The position numbers and the translations under genes are program-made. 64,000 bases of DNA from Catenulispora sp. GP43 (lineage in GTDB: Bacteria > Actinomycetota > Actinomycetes > Streptomycetales > Catenulisporaceae), in contig NZ_JBGCCT010000020.1 of NCBI RefSeq assembly GCF_041260665.1, forward strand, positions 62,001 to 126,000, read 5' to 3'. This document shows, one piece after another, positions 34,261-42,331 of the stretch; position 1 is the stretch's first letter; each line of letters starts with the position of its first letter. The notes below the pieces were generated by a model. That model was not told the DNA's origin, searched no databases, and saw only the letters and a list, made by a program, of their open reading frames with translations.

Positions 34261-35439
34261 GCTCGTCAGCTGGTCGCCGCCGGCGAGTCCGGCGAGCCCG
34301 GCCAGCCGGTCGGCCTCGTGCGCGGTGACGAGCGCGTCGTAGCCGTCGGCCTCGGTGACCCGGCGCGGGTGGTCGTGGTCCCGGATCCAGGCCGTCTGGT
34401 CGGTGAACATCGCCCGAAGCAGCTCGGCGTATCGGCGCGTCTTGACGACCGCGCCGCCGGCCGTGTCGGGGATGTGATCCGCGTCCTGCTCTTCTCGTCT
34501 GCTCCAGTATTCGCGGTGCGGGGCGGCATAGGTTTCGACCAGGTCGAGCTGCGCGCCCGGGAACATATCGGCCACGGCCCGGGCCTGGCTTTCCGAGACC
34601 AGCGCGTGCATCCGCACTCTGGTGGGGGTCCAGTTCAGCAGGGTCACGTCGCCGAGCTCGAAGAAGAGCTTCAGGGTCTGCCGGTCGGTGTGCGAGCCCT
34701 GACGGAACCCGTGATAGAAGCTGACCCAGCCCCCGCCGTCGTAGCGGACGGCGCAGTCGACCTGCTCTTCTATGGACGATCCGGACCGCACCCCGATCCG
34801 CGCCGCCTGCACGCGGCCGGTGCCCAGCCATCCGGCGAACAGGTCGAAGAATTCCACGCCGTGCTCCACGAAGATGCCGCCGCTCAGGGCCCGGTCCCAG
34901 AACCAGTGGTCCGGCGGCAGGTCCTCGGCCGAGCCCAGGTTCTCGAAGGAGCCGTGCAGGAACTGCCCCAGCGCCCCGGCGGGCAGCAGGCTCGCGATCG
35001 CGGCGAACAGCGGGTCGTAGCGCCGCAGGAAGTCGGTGACCAGCAGCCGGTCGCGGCGGCGGGCCTCGGTGAGCAGCTGTTCGCCGTCCCCGACGGTGAC
35101 CGCCGGCGGTGGCTCGCAGATCACGTGCTTGCCCGCGGCCAGGGCGCGCATGGCCTGGTCGTGGTGCAGGTAGGGCGGCGTGGCGATGTACACCGCGTCG
35201 ACGTCGTCGCGCGCCAGCAGGGCGTCGAGGTCCGGGGCCGCGTCGGCCCCGAACTCGTCGCGGGCCCTGGCCATGGCCTGGCCGGACACGTCCGTCACCG
35301 CGACCAGGTCCAGGCCCGGCACCTGGACCAGCTGGTGGAGCGCGAACAAGCCGAAACCGCCGCACCCGACCGCTCCGAAGCCGATCTCGCCGCCGTTCCT
35401 GCCCGATGCCACCGGGTGGCCGATCGTTCTGTGTCTCAT
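34255..35439 (-). CDS. Gfo/Idh/MocA family protein with altered catalytic motif
   Basis: 394 aa from the ATG at 35439, with GGAG 7 nt upstream. Rossmann fold: IGFGAVGCGGFGLFALHQLVQVPGLDLVAVTD, then DVDAVYIATPPYLHHDQAMRALAAGKHVICEPPPA. The family's EKP motif, whose Lys takes part in catalysis, is EPP here. The C-terminal alpha/beta domain (GALGQFLHGSFENLG, GGIFVEHGVEFFDLFAGWLG) is complete. It may bind NAD(P) and a sugar-like ligand without being a normal dehydrogenase. It lies 43 bp upstream of the phosphoribosyltransferase-hydrolase gene on the same strand. Confidence 0.82.
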   Translation of the reverse strand: MRHRTIGHPVASGRNGGEIGFGAVGCGGFGLFALHQLVQVPGLDLVAVTDVSGQAMARARDEFGADAAPDLDALLARDDVDAVYIATPPYLHHDQAMRALAAGKHVICEPPPAVTVGDGEQLLTEARRRDRLLVTDFLRRYDPLFAAIASLLPAGALGQFLHGSFENLGSAEDLPPDHWFWDRALSGGIFVEHGVEFFDLFAGWLGTGRVQAARIGVRSGSSIEEQVDCAVRYDGGGWVSFYHGFRQGSHTDRQTLKLFFELGDVTLLNWTPTRVRMHALVSESQARAVADMFPGAQLDLVETYAAPHREYWSRREEQDADHIPDTAGGAVVKTRRYAELLRAMFTDQTAWIRDHDHPRRVTEADGYDALVTAHEADRLAGLAGLAGGDQLTSV

Positions 35440-35561
35440 GGTGTTCTCCGCGGGGCCCGAAAAAGAGGCCACACCACCAGTTTCTCTCACTGAGCGGCGG
35501 CCGCAGAACGGTATTTGGTCCCGGGGGCGGTACGGCCATTGGACCCGGCGGGTGCCAGAAC

Positions 35562-35575
35562 GGGACCATCGGCCC
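35562..35575 (+). promoter_or_regulatory. possible DosR/DevR-like box
   Basis: GGGACCATCGGCCC is an imperfect palindrome resembling the GGGAC-N4-GNCCC core bound by DosR/DevR-type regulators. It lies 36 bp before the CBS-BON start, between it and the divergent Gfo/Idh gene. No response regulator is in the window, so this is a motif match only. Confidence 0.4.
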
Positions 35576-35610
35576 TGGCCATCCGTCGGCGCCGGACGTG
35601 TCCTGGACCT

Positions 35611-36216
35611 ATGGACACACCCCACTACGTCGATGACGTGATGACCTACCCCGTCATCGCCGTGAAGCCCGGGGCCGCCGTGGAGAAGGTCACCGCGCAG
35701 CTGACACGCCGGCGGATCGGGGCCGTGCCGGTCGTCGACGCGGCGTTGCGGGTGGTCGGGATCGTCACCGAGTCGGACCTGCTGCGCGCCGGGGAGAACG
35801 GGTGGGACACCGCCGGCGACGCCATGTCCTCACCCGCTCTCATCGTCGCGACCGGCACGACCCTGGGCGAGGTGCGCTCGGTACTGGCCGGGAACCACAT
35901 CGGGCGGCTGCCCGTCGTCGACGGCCGGGGCCGGCTCGTCGGGATCGTCAGCCGCCGGGACCTGCCGGCCGCGGTCCCGGCCGACGACGGCCCGATCCGG
36001 CGCGAGGTGATCGACCGGGCCGTCGACATCGGCGCCGAGATCGCTTCGCTGTCCGTGGAGTCGGGGGTGGTGCGGATCCGGGTCCGGCTCACGGACAGCG
36101 CCGACCGCGTCGTGCTGGAACACCTGCTGGAGCACGTCGCCGGCGTGACCCGGGTGGAGGTGGGCCTCGACCGCGCCGTCAACGGCTTCGCGCAGGCACC
36201 TCGTTCGCGATGGTGA
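35611..36216 (+). CDS. CBS-domain pair with C-terminal BON-like domain
   Basis: 201 aa from the ATG at 35611; a longer frame exists, but only this start begins at the fold (MDTPHYVDDVMTYPVIAVKPGA). Two CBS repeats: VEKVTAQLTRRRIGAVPVVDAALRVVGIVTESDLL and DAMSSPALIV...LAGNHIGRLPVVDGRGRLVGIVSRRDL. A BON-like alpha/beta module with VESGVVRIRVRLTDSADRVVLEHLLEHVAGVTRVEV ends it. Such proteins bind adenine nucleotides and are often hypoxia or stress induced. Its last 38 bp overlap the 3' end of the convergent MFS gene. Confidence 0.85.
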   Translation: MDTPHYVDDVMTYPVIAVKPGAAVEKVTAQLTRRRIGAVPVVDAALRVVGIVTESDLLRAGENGWDTAGDAMSSPALIVATGTTLGEVRSVLAGNHIGRLPVVDGRGRLVGIVSRRDLPAAVPADDGPIRREVIDRAVDIGAEIASLSVESGVVRIRVRLTDSADRVVLEHLLEHVAGVTRVEVGLDRAVNGFAQAPRSRW

Positions 36217-37663
36217 GCGCGTCCGGAGCGATGGGACGATGCGGCACCACCGAGGCTTCCCCGGCCCCGGAACTGGTTGCCATGGTCCTGGTCAGCCACA
36301 GACCGGTGAGCACGGCGGTGGCCACGGTGATCCCGCCGGCCACCAGGAACGCGCTGTTGAGGCCGGTCTCGAACGAGCCGCCGCCGGACTGCCGGGCCCG
36401 GACGACGGCCCCCAGCACCGCCACGCCGAGTACCGCGCCGATCTGCCGGGTGGTGCTGCTGATGCCTGAGGCGAGGCCGCCTTCCTGCGGGCTGACCGCT
36501 TGGATGGCGGCTCCCGTCAGCGGGGACAGGGTCAGGCCGAAGCCGACGCCGACCATCCCCAGCCGCCACCACACGTTCCCGTAGCCGGTGTCGGCATGAA
36601 CCATGCCGAGCGCCAGCAGCCCCAGGCCCGCCAGGGCCAGGCCGACGGTGACCACGACGCGGAAGCTGTACCGGGCGGCGAGCCGGCCCGCGACCGGGCT
36701 GACGATCACCATGGCCAGGGAGACCGGCAGGGTCTGCAAACCCGCGCGCAGGATCGAGCTGCCCTGGACGTTCACGAAGAACTGGGAGAAGAAGAACGAC
36801 GAGCCCATGAGCGCGAAGCCCACGACGACCATCGCCGTGTTGGACACCGTGAACAGCCGCTGCCGGAACAGCCGCAGCGGCAGGATCGGCGCCGAACGTC
36901 GTGCTTCGACGGCGATGAAGGCGGCGAGCAGGATGACCGCGGCGGCGAAGCTGCCCAGGATGACCGGGGACGTCCAGCCGCGCGAGCCGCCCTCGATCAG
37001 CCCATAGGTCAGCGTCCCCACGCCCAGAACGGACAGCACCGTGCCGGGGACGTCGATCGCGGGGGCGTTCGGATTGCGGGTCTCTTCAAGGCTGCGCAGG
37101 CCGACCAGCAGCAGGACCACGCCGATGGGCACGTTGACCAGGAAGATGGCCGGCCAGCCGAAGGCGTCGATCAGCACGCCGCCGGCCACCGGGCCGGCGG
37201 CCAGCCCGATTCCGCTGAACCCGGCCCACAGCCCGATCGCCTTGACGCGCTCCTTCGGCACCGGATAGGCGGCGGCGAGCAGGGCCAGCGAGGCGGGGCT
37301 CAGCGCCGCGGCGCCGATGCCCTGCAGGACCCGGCCGCCGATCAACCAGCCGACCGAGGACGCGAGGCTGCACAGCGCCGACGCGGCCGTGAACACCGCC
37401 ACGCCGGCCAGGTACACGCGCTTGCGGCCGAACCGGTCGGCGAAGACGCCGCCGGACAGCAGCAGCATGGCGACCAGCAGTACGTACGCGTCGACGATCC
37501 ACTGCAGGCCGGTCAGCTGGGTGTGCAGCCGGCGCTGCATGTCGGGCAGCGCGGCCCCGACGATCGTGTTGTCGAGCAGCACCATGAACTGGCCCAGGCA
37601 GGCCACCGTGAGCAGCACGGCCCGGTTCGATCGGCTGCCTGGGACCGGGGGCGGTGAGGCCAT
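36179..37663 (-). CDS. MFS drug/proton antiporter, DHA2 (EmrB/QacA) family
   Basis: 494 aa from the ATG at 37663, with GAGGAA upstream; the upstream in-frame extension runs through the operator region. Fourteen predicted membrane segments. Family marks: FMVLLDNTIVGAALPDM (DHA2 motif D1), GGVFADRFGRKRVYLAG (MFS motif A) and GRVLQGIGAAALSPASLALL (motif C region). Probably exports a drug or metabolite. It is divergent from a TetR gene, with a 13-bp-arm palindrome between them. Confidence 0.9.
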   Translation of the reverse strand: MASPPPVPGSRSNRAVLLTVACLGQFMVLLDNTIVGAALPDMQRRLHTQLTGLQWIVDAYVLLVAMLLLSGGVFADRFGRKRVYLAGVAVFTAASALCSLASSVGWLIGGRVLQGIGAAALSPASLALLAAAYPVPKERVKAIGLWAGFSGIGLAAGPVAGGVLIDAFGWPAIFLVNVPIGVVLLLVGLRSLEETRNPNAPAIDVPGTVLSVLGVGTLTYGLIEGGSRGWTSPVILGSFAAAVILLAAFIAVEARRSAPILPLRLFRQRLFTVSNTAMVVVGFALMGSSFFFSQFFVNVQGSSILRAGLQTLPVSLAMVIVSPVAGRLAARYSFRVVVTVGLALAGLGLLALGMVHADTGYGNVWWRLGMVGVGFGLTLSPLTGAAIQAVSPQEGGLASGISSTTRQIGAVLGVAVLGAVVRARQSGGGSFETGLNSAFLVAGGITVATAVLTGLWLTRTMATSSGAGEASVVPHRPIAPDALTIANEVPARSR

Positions 37664-37701
37664 GGGGGTTCCTCTCGATCGATGATCACGCACACTGAAC
37701 G

Positions 37702-37775
37702 CACTAACGCAGTCTCCGACTGCGTTAGTGACTGTAAGGGCGGCCTCCTGCAAACGCAAGTCCCGACTGCGTTAA
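37702..37775. promoter_or_regulatory. TetR operators between MFS and tetR genes
   Basis: CACTAACGCAGTC (37702-37714) and GACTGCGTTAGTG (37718-37730) make a perfect 13-bp inverted repeat with a 3-bp centre. A second, imperfect site, AACGCAAGTC...GACTGCGTT, lies at about 37753-37774 directly before the tetR start. TAAGGT (37773-37778) could be the tetR -10 box, which would make that mRNA leaderless. Confidence 0.85.
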
Positions 37776-37784
37776 GGTGAGCGC

Positions 37785-38360
37785 ATGGAGGAACCCCAGC
37801 GAGCCCGGCGCCCCGGCGGACGCGGCGCACGAGTCGGCGCGGCGGTGCACCAGGCCGTCACCGAGCTGATCAGCGAGCGCGGCTACGGCACGTTCTCGGT
37901 CGGCGACGTCGCCGCCCGCGCGGGCGTGGCGGACAGCAGCGTCTACCGCCGGTGGGGGAGCCTGGAGGCCCTGCTCGCCGACGTGATGCTGACCTATCTC
38001 AACGCGCGCTCGCCGATGCCCGACACCGGCAGCGTGGCCGGCGACCTGCGCGCCTACGCGGCCGCCGTGGCCCGCGAGATCACCGGGCCCGACGGCCTGG
38101 CGCTGCTGCGCCTGGCCGTCGCCCTGTCCACCACCGGCGAGCAGGGCCTGCAGGCGCGCGACGCCCTGCGCGACGAGCGCACCCGGCAGTTGCAGGTGAT
38201 GCTCGATCGCGCCACCGAACGCGACGAGGACGCGCCCGACGCGCTCGGCGTGCTGGACCATGTGCTGGCGCCGATGTACATCCGGGTGCTGTTCGGCATC
38301 GGCCCGCTGACCCCGGAGTACGTCGACGGGTTGGTCGATCGATTGTTGTCGGCTCTGTAA
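37785..38360 (+). CDS. TetR family transcriptional regulator
   Basis: 191 aa. HTH: AVHQAVTELISERGYGTFSVGDVAARAGVADSSVYRRWGSLEALLADV. The C-terminal domain has SVAGDLRAYAAAVAREITGPDGLALL, of the TetR_C_11 type often paired with efflux pumps. It probably represses the divergent DHA2 exporter and itself through the palindromes in the 121-bp gap. Confidence 0.9.
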   Translation: MEEPQRARRPGGRGARVGAAVHQAVTELISERGYGTFSVGDVAARAGVADSSVYRRWGSLEALLADVMLTYLNARSPMPDTGSVAGDLRAYAAAVAREITGPDGLALLRLAVALSTTGEQGLQARDALRDERTRQLQVMLDRATERDEDAPDALGVLDHVLAPMYIRVLFGIGPLTPEYVDGLVDRLLSAL

Positions 38361-38497
38361 CTTTCGTACTCTGCGACGCTCCGGCACGGGTCACCGCGTC
38401 GAACGCACATCCCCGCCTTGACCGTCTCCTGGGCTGTACCGAGCATCACACGGTGATGCGAGACCAGCTCGACGACCCCCCAGTCCAGGAGAGCCCG

Positions 38498-40708
38498 ATG
38501 CGAATACGAGAAAGCCGGTTCCCCCGCTCCCGGACGGTGGCCGCCGCGGCGGCGCTGTTCCTGGGCCTGGCCGCCGGGCCGCTGGCGGCCGGCGCCGGGC
38601 CGGCCGCTGCCGCCGGTGCTGGTGCCGGCGCTGCCCCTGCCGCTGCTGCCGCGACCTCGACCGCCACGGTCAGCGTGAGTGCCGGCCAGACCCTCGCCAC
38701 CGTCCCGTCGACCGCCATCGGCACCAACGGTTCCGTCTACGACGCCGCCCTCACCGATGCCGCGGTTCCGGGACTGCTGAAGAACGCCGGCACCGGCCTG
38801 ATCCGCTTCCCCGGCGGGACGTCCTCGGACACGTACAACTGGAAGACCAACACCGATGTGAAGTCGGGCCTGGCCCAGTCCGTCGACTTCGACCAGTACG
38901 CGACCCTGCTCGGCCAGACCGGCGCCCAGGGCATGATCACTGTCAACTACGGCACCGGCGACGCCGCCGGGGCGACGCAGAGCCCTGCCGAGACCGGCGC
39001 GCAGTTCGCCGCGGACTGGGTCCGGTACGCCAACGTGACCCACCACTACGGCATCAAGTACTGGGAGATCGGCAACGAGGTCTACGGCAACGGGACCTAC
39101 GGCGCCGACTGGGAGCCGGACAACCACTGCGCCGCCGGTTCGACCCCGACCGACTGCGGGCCGGCCGTCTACGCCCAGAACGTCAAGGCCTACATCGCCG
39201 CGATGAAGGCCGTCGACCCGACGATCGTCGTCGGCGTGGTGCTGACCGCCCCGGGCAACTGGCCCGACGGCGTCACCAACGGCGGCAGCCCCCAGACCTG
39301 GAACCAGACCGTCATGTCGGCGCTGAACGGCCAGATCGGCTTCGCCGACGTGCACTGGTACCCGCAGAACCCGGGCAACGAGAGTGACAGCACCCTGCTG
39401 TCCGCAGCGTCGCAGATCCCGACGATGCTCTCCACCCTGCGCTCGGAGCTCGGCCAGTGGGAGGGCTCCTCGACGCTGCCGATCATGGTCACCGAGACCA
39501 ACTCGGTGAGCTCCAACCCGGGCAAGCAGATCCTGAGCGTCGTCAACGCGCTGTACGTGACGCAGGACTACTTGGGCTGGATCCAGAACGGCGTCTCCAG
39601 CGTCGACTGGTGGCAGATCCACAACGGCATCGTGACCGGCACCAACAACAGCTCCTCGCTGTACGGCACCGCCACCTACGGCGACTACGGCATCCTGTCC
39701 GACGCCAGCTGCGGCCTGGTCAACGGCTCCCAGGTCTGCGAGCCCGCGGCCGACACGCCGTTCCCGGCCTACTACGGCATGCAGCTGCTGAGCCAGTTCA
39801 TCCACCCCGGCGACGCCCTGGTCGCGGCCTCCTCCAGCCAGAGCCTGCTCAAGGCCTACTCGGTCAAGGCCGCCGACGGCTCGCTGCGGGTGCTGCTGGT
39901 GAACGACGACCCGAGTAACAGCTACACCGTCGGTCTGAACTACAGCGGCTTCACCCCGGCTTCCGGCGCCCCCTCGGTCGCGACCTTGGCCCCGCCCGGC
40001 ACCGGCATCACCACCGCCGTCGCCGGCTCGGCGTCCTCGCAGACCATCGCGCCCTACAGTGCCGAGGTAGTCACGCTGCAAGCGGGCACCGCGGTCACCC
40101 CGCCCACCACCCCGGGCGCCCCGACCGCCTCGAACGTGACGTCCACCGGGGTGACGCTGGGCTGGACCGCCTCCACCAGCGGCACCGGCCTGGCCGGGTA
40201 CGACGTGGTGTCGGTCAACGGCGGCACCGAGGCCGTGGTCGCCTCTCCGACCACGAACTCCGCGACGCTCACCGGCCTGACGCCGTCCACCGCCTACACC
40301 TTCGCGGTGTACGCCCGCGACACCGCGGGGAACCGCTCGGCGCGCTCCGGCACGGTCGCGGTCACCACGAGTGCCGGTTCCACCGGCGGCGGGTCCTGCA
40401 AGGTGGCCTATACGCCGAACGTCTGGGGCGGCGGGTTCACCGGCAACGTGACGGTCACGAACACCGGCACGGCGGCCTGGACGTCTTGGACCGTCGGCTT
40501 CGCCTTCCCCGGCGACGAGAAGATCACCAGCGCCTGGAACGCCACCGTCACCCAGTCCGGCGCCGCCGTCACGGCGACGAGCATGAGTTACAACGGCGGC
40601 GTCGCCCCGGGGGCGAACACCTCCTTCGGGGTCCAGGGCACCTGGAACGCCGGCAGCGCCTCGCCGACGGCGTTCACCGTCAACGGCAGCGCCTGCACGA
40701 CCGGCTGA
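38498..40708 (+). CDS. secreted clan GH-A glycoside hydrolase with FN3 and CBM2 modules
   Basis: 736 aa from the ATG at 38498, with AGGAGA upstream. Signal peptide to about residue 45 (Ala-rich). Catalytic barrel ~60-530, similar to arabinofuranosidase-like GH51/GH39 barrels: GTGLIRFPGGTSSDTYNW, GIKYWEIGNEVYGNG (acid/base Glu) and PIMVTETNSVSSN (nucleophile Glu). An FN3 domain follows (PGAPTASNVTSTGVTLGW, YTFAVYARDTAGNRS). A CBM2 cellulose-binding module ends the protein (CKVAYTPNVWGGGFTGNVTVTNTG, conserved Trp, terminal Cys). It probably acts on plant cell-wall polymers while bound to cellulose. The exact family cannot be fixed by eye. Confidence 0.85.
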   Translation: MRIRESRFPRSRTVAAAAALFLGLAAGPLAAGAGPAAAAGAGAGAAPAAAAATSTATVSVSAGQTLATVPSTAIGTNGSVYDAALTDAAVPGLLKNAGTGLIRFPGGTSSDTYNWKTNTDVKSGLAQSVDFDQYATLLGQTGAQGMITVNYGTGDAAGATQSPAETGAQFAADWVRYANVTHHYGIKYWEIGNEVYGNGTYGADWEPDNHCAAGSTPTDCGPAVYAQNVKAYIAAMKAVDPTIVVGVVLTAPGNWPDGVTNGGSPQTWNQTVMSALNGQIGFADVHWYPQNPGNESDSTLLSAASQIPTMLSTLRSELGQWEGSSTLPIMVTETNSVSSNPGKQILSVVNALYVTQDYLGWIQNGVSSVDWWQIHNGIVTGTNNSSSLYGTATYGDYGILSDASCGLVNGSQVCEPAADTPFPAYYGMQLLSQFIHPGDALVAASSSQSLLKAYSVKAADGSLRVLLVNDDPSNSYTVGLNYSGFTPASGAPSVATLAPPGTGITTAVAGSASSQTIAPYSAEVVTLQAGTAVTPPTTPGAPTASNVTSTGVTLGWTASTSGTGLAGYDVVSVNGGTEAVVASPTTNSATLTGLTPSTAYTFAVYARDTAGNRSARSGTVAVTTSAGSTGGGSCKVAYTPNVWGGGFTGNVTVTNTGTAAWTSWTVGFAFPGDEKITSAWNATVTQSGAAVTATSMSYNGGVAPGANTSFGVQGTWNAGSASPTAFTVNGSACTTG

Positions 40709-40723
40709 TCTCGCCACGCTTTC

Positions 40724-40757
40724 CGCGCCCATGCCGTGAGCACGCGGCATGGGCGCG
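40724..40757 (+). terminator. hairpin terminator after the CBM2 hydrolase
   Basis: CGCGCCCATGCCG and CGGCATGGGCGCG form a perfect 13-bp stem with an 8-nt loop, 16 bp after the stop codon. Confidence 0.8.
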
Positions 40758-40782
40758 GTCGCGCCCCCTCTTCCGCTCTGGC

Positions 40783-40821
40783 TTGCTAACTCCATAGCCA
40801 GCCAGTACCCTCCTGGCTATG
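40783..40821 (+). promoter_or_regulatory. leaderless promoter with operator overlapping the start codon
   Basis: TTGCTA (40783-40788), a 17-bp spacer and TACCCT (40806-40811) place the start point at the ATG (40819). CATAGCCAG (40793-40801) and CTGGCTATG (40813-40821) form a perfect 9-bp inverted repeat covering the spacer, the -10 box and the ATG. A further half site, CATAGTCAG, lies at 40828-40836. No ribosome binding site is present. Confidence 0.65.
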
Positions 40822-42255
40822 CAAACCCATAGTCAGCAGCGGACCAGGCTCGCGGTGGCGATCCTGACCGGCTCGGCGTTCCTGGCCAGCCTCGATCTGT
40901 TCATCGTGAACGTCGCCTTCGGCGAGATCGGGAAGGACTTCGGAACCTCCTCACTCGGCTCGCTGAGCTGGATCCTCAACGGCTACGCGGTCGTCTACGC
41001 CGCGCTGCTGGTCCCCATGGGCCGCCTCACCGACCGCTACGGCCGCAAGGCCGGTTTCGTGGCCGGCATGCTGGTCTTCACGCTGGCCAGCCTGGCCTGC
41101 GGACTCGCGCCGGGCCTGTGGTGGCTGGTGGCTTTCCGCATCGTGCAGGCCGCGGGGGCGTCGCTGATGACGCCGGCCTCGCTCGGCCTGCTCCTGGCCA
41201 CCCTCCCGGCGGAGCGGCGCGCCGCCGGCGCGCGCCTGTGGGCGATGACCGGTGCGGTCGCGGCCGCCTTCGGGCCGGCGGTGGGCGGCGGGCTGGTGCA
41301 GATCTCCTGGCAGACCGCGTTCTGGATCAACGTCCCGATCGGCCTGGCGCTGACCTTCGCCGCGGTCCGGGTCGTGCCCGACGTCCGCCACAACGCCGAC
41401 GCGCCCCGGCCGGACCTGCTCGGCGGGGCGGTCATCGCCGTGGCCATGGGCGCGCTCGTCCTCGGTCTGGTCCAGGGCAACGACTGGGGATGGGGCTCCG
41501 GTCCGGTGCTCGCCGCGTGGGCGGTGGCGGTCGTCGGCGTGGCCGCGTTCGTCTGGCTGATCACCCACCACGACGCCCCGGTGATCGATCCCGCGCTGCT
41601 GCGCATACCCTCCTTCGCCTGGGCGAACATCGCCCAACTGCTGTTCAACGCGGCGTTCGGCGTCGGTCTGCTCTCGCGCATCCTGTGGTTGCAGGAGCAC
41701 TGGGGCTACTCCGCGGTCCGCACAGGGCTGGCCGTCGCGGTGGGTCCCGCGCTGGTGCCGGTCACCTCGCTGGCGGCCACCCGGCTCCTGCCGCGCGTGG
41801 CGCCGGGACGCCTCATCGCAGTGGGCTGCGTGCTCTTCGCCGCCGGCGGCATCTGGCAGGCCGCGGCCGTGGGGGAACAGCCGGCCTACGCCACTGAGAT
41901 GCTGGGCCCGTGGATCATCTCCGGCATCGCGGTCGGCCTCGCCCTCCCGCAGCTCACCGCCGCCGCGACGGCGTCCCTGCCGCCGCACCAGGCGGCCACG
42001 GGCTCCGGCGTGGTCACGATGGCGCGCCAACTCGGCCTGGTGGTCGGAACCTCGATCATGGTCGGCCTGCTGGGCGACGGCGTGGCGGGACTGGGCCGCT
42101 TCCAGCACGTCTGGTACTTCCTGGCGGCCGCGTCGGCGGCTGCCGCGATCGCGGCCCTGGTCATGGACGCCGTCCGACGCACGGCGGCCCGGCCGGCGGG
42201 TGGTTCACCGGTGAGCAACGCCGCGAGTCCGATCGGCGAGGCGGCGGTGCGGTGA
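40819..42255 (+). CDS. MFS transporter, DHA2 family
   Basis: 478 aa. MFS motifs: FLASLDLFIVNVAFGEIGKDF, SWILNGYAVVYAALLVPMGRLTDRYGRKAGFVAG and FRIVQAAGASLMTPASLGLLLATLP. Twelve to fourteen membrane segments. Related to actinomycete drug exporters. No regulator lies beside it, although an operator-like palindrome covers the promoter and start, so the repressor must be encoded elsewhere. Convergent with the DUF4157-calpain gene. Confidence 0.9.
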   Translation: MQTHSQQRTRLAVAILTGSAFLASLDLFIVNVAFGEIGKDFGTSSLGSLSWILNGYAVVYAALLVPMGRLTDRYGRKAGFVAGMLVFTLASLACGLAPGLWWLVAFRIVQAAGASLMTPASLGLLLATLPAERRAAGARLWAMTGAVAAAFGPAVGGGLVQISWQTAFWINVPIGLALTFAAVRVVPDVRHNADAPRPDLLGGAVIAVAMGALVLGLVQGNDWGWGSGPVLAAWAVAVVGVAAFVWLITHHDAPVIDPALLRIPSFAWANIAQLLFNAAFGVGLLSRILWLQEHWGYSAVRTGLAVAVGPALVPVTSLAATRLLPRVAPGRLIAVGCVLFAAGGIWQAAAVGEQPAYATEMLGPWIISGIAVGLALPQLTAAATASLPPHQAATGSGVVTMARQLGLVVGTSIMVGLLGDGVAGLGRFQHVWYFLAAASAAAAIAALVMDAVRRTAARPAGGSPVSNAASPIGEAAVR

Positions 42256-42302
42256 GGCGGGTGCGGTGAGGCGGGTGCGGTGAGCTGCGGTGCGGTGAGG
42301 CA
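42246..42302. repeat. 14-bp tandem repeat between convergent genes
   Basis: GGTGCGGTGAGGCG occurs twice exactly (42246-42273), with two degenerate copies to 42302. The MFS stop codon (42253-42255) lies in the first copy. Confidence 0.85.
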
Positions 42303-42331
42303 GGGCTCGGACCCGGGGTGCGTCACTTCCG

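Noticed and set aside
38054-40795. A 913-codon minus-strand frame opposite the CBM2 hydrolase
   Set aside because: Shadow of a real secreted hydrolase. Gly/Arg/Val-rich, no start signal, no recognisable domain.
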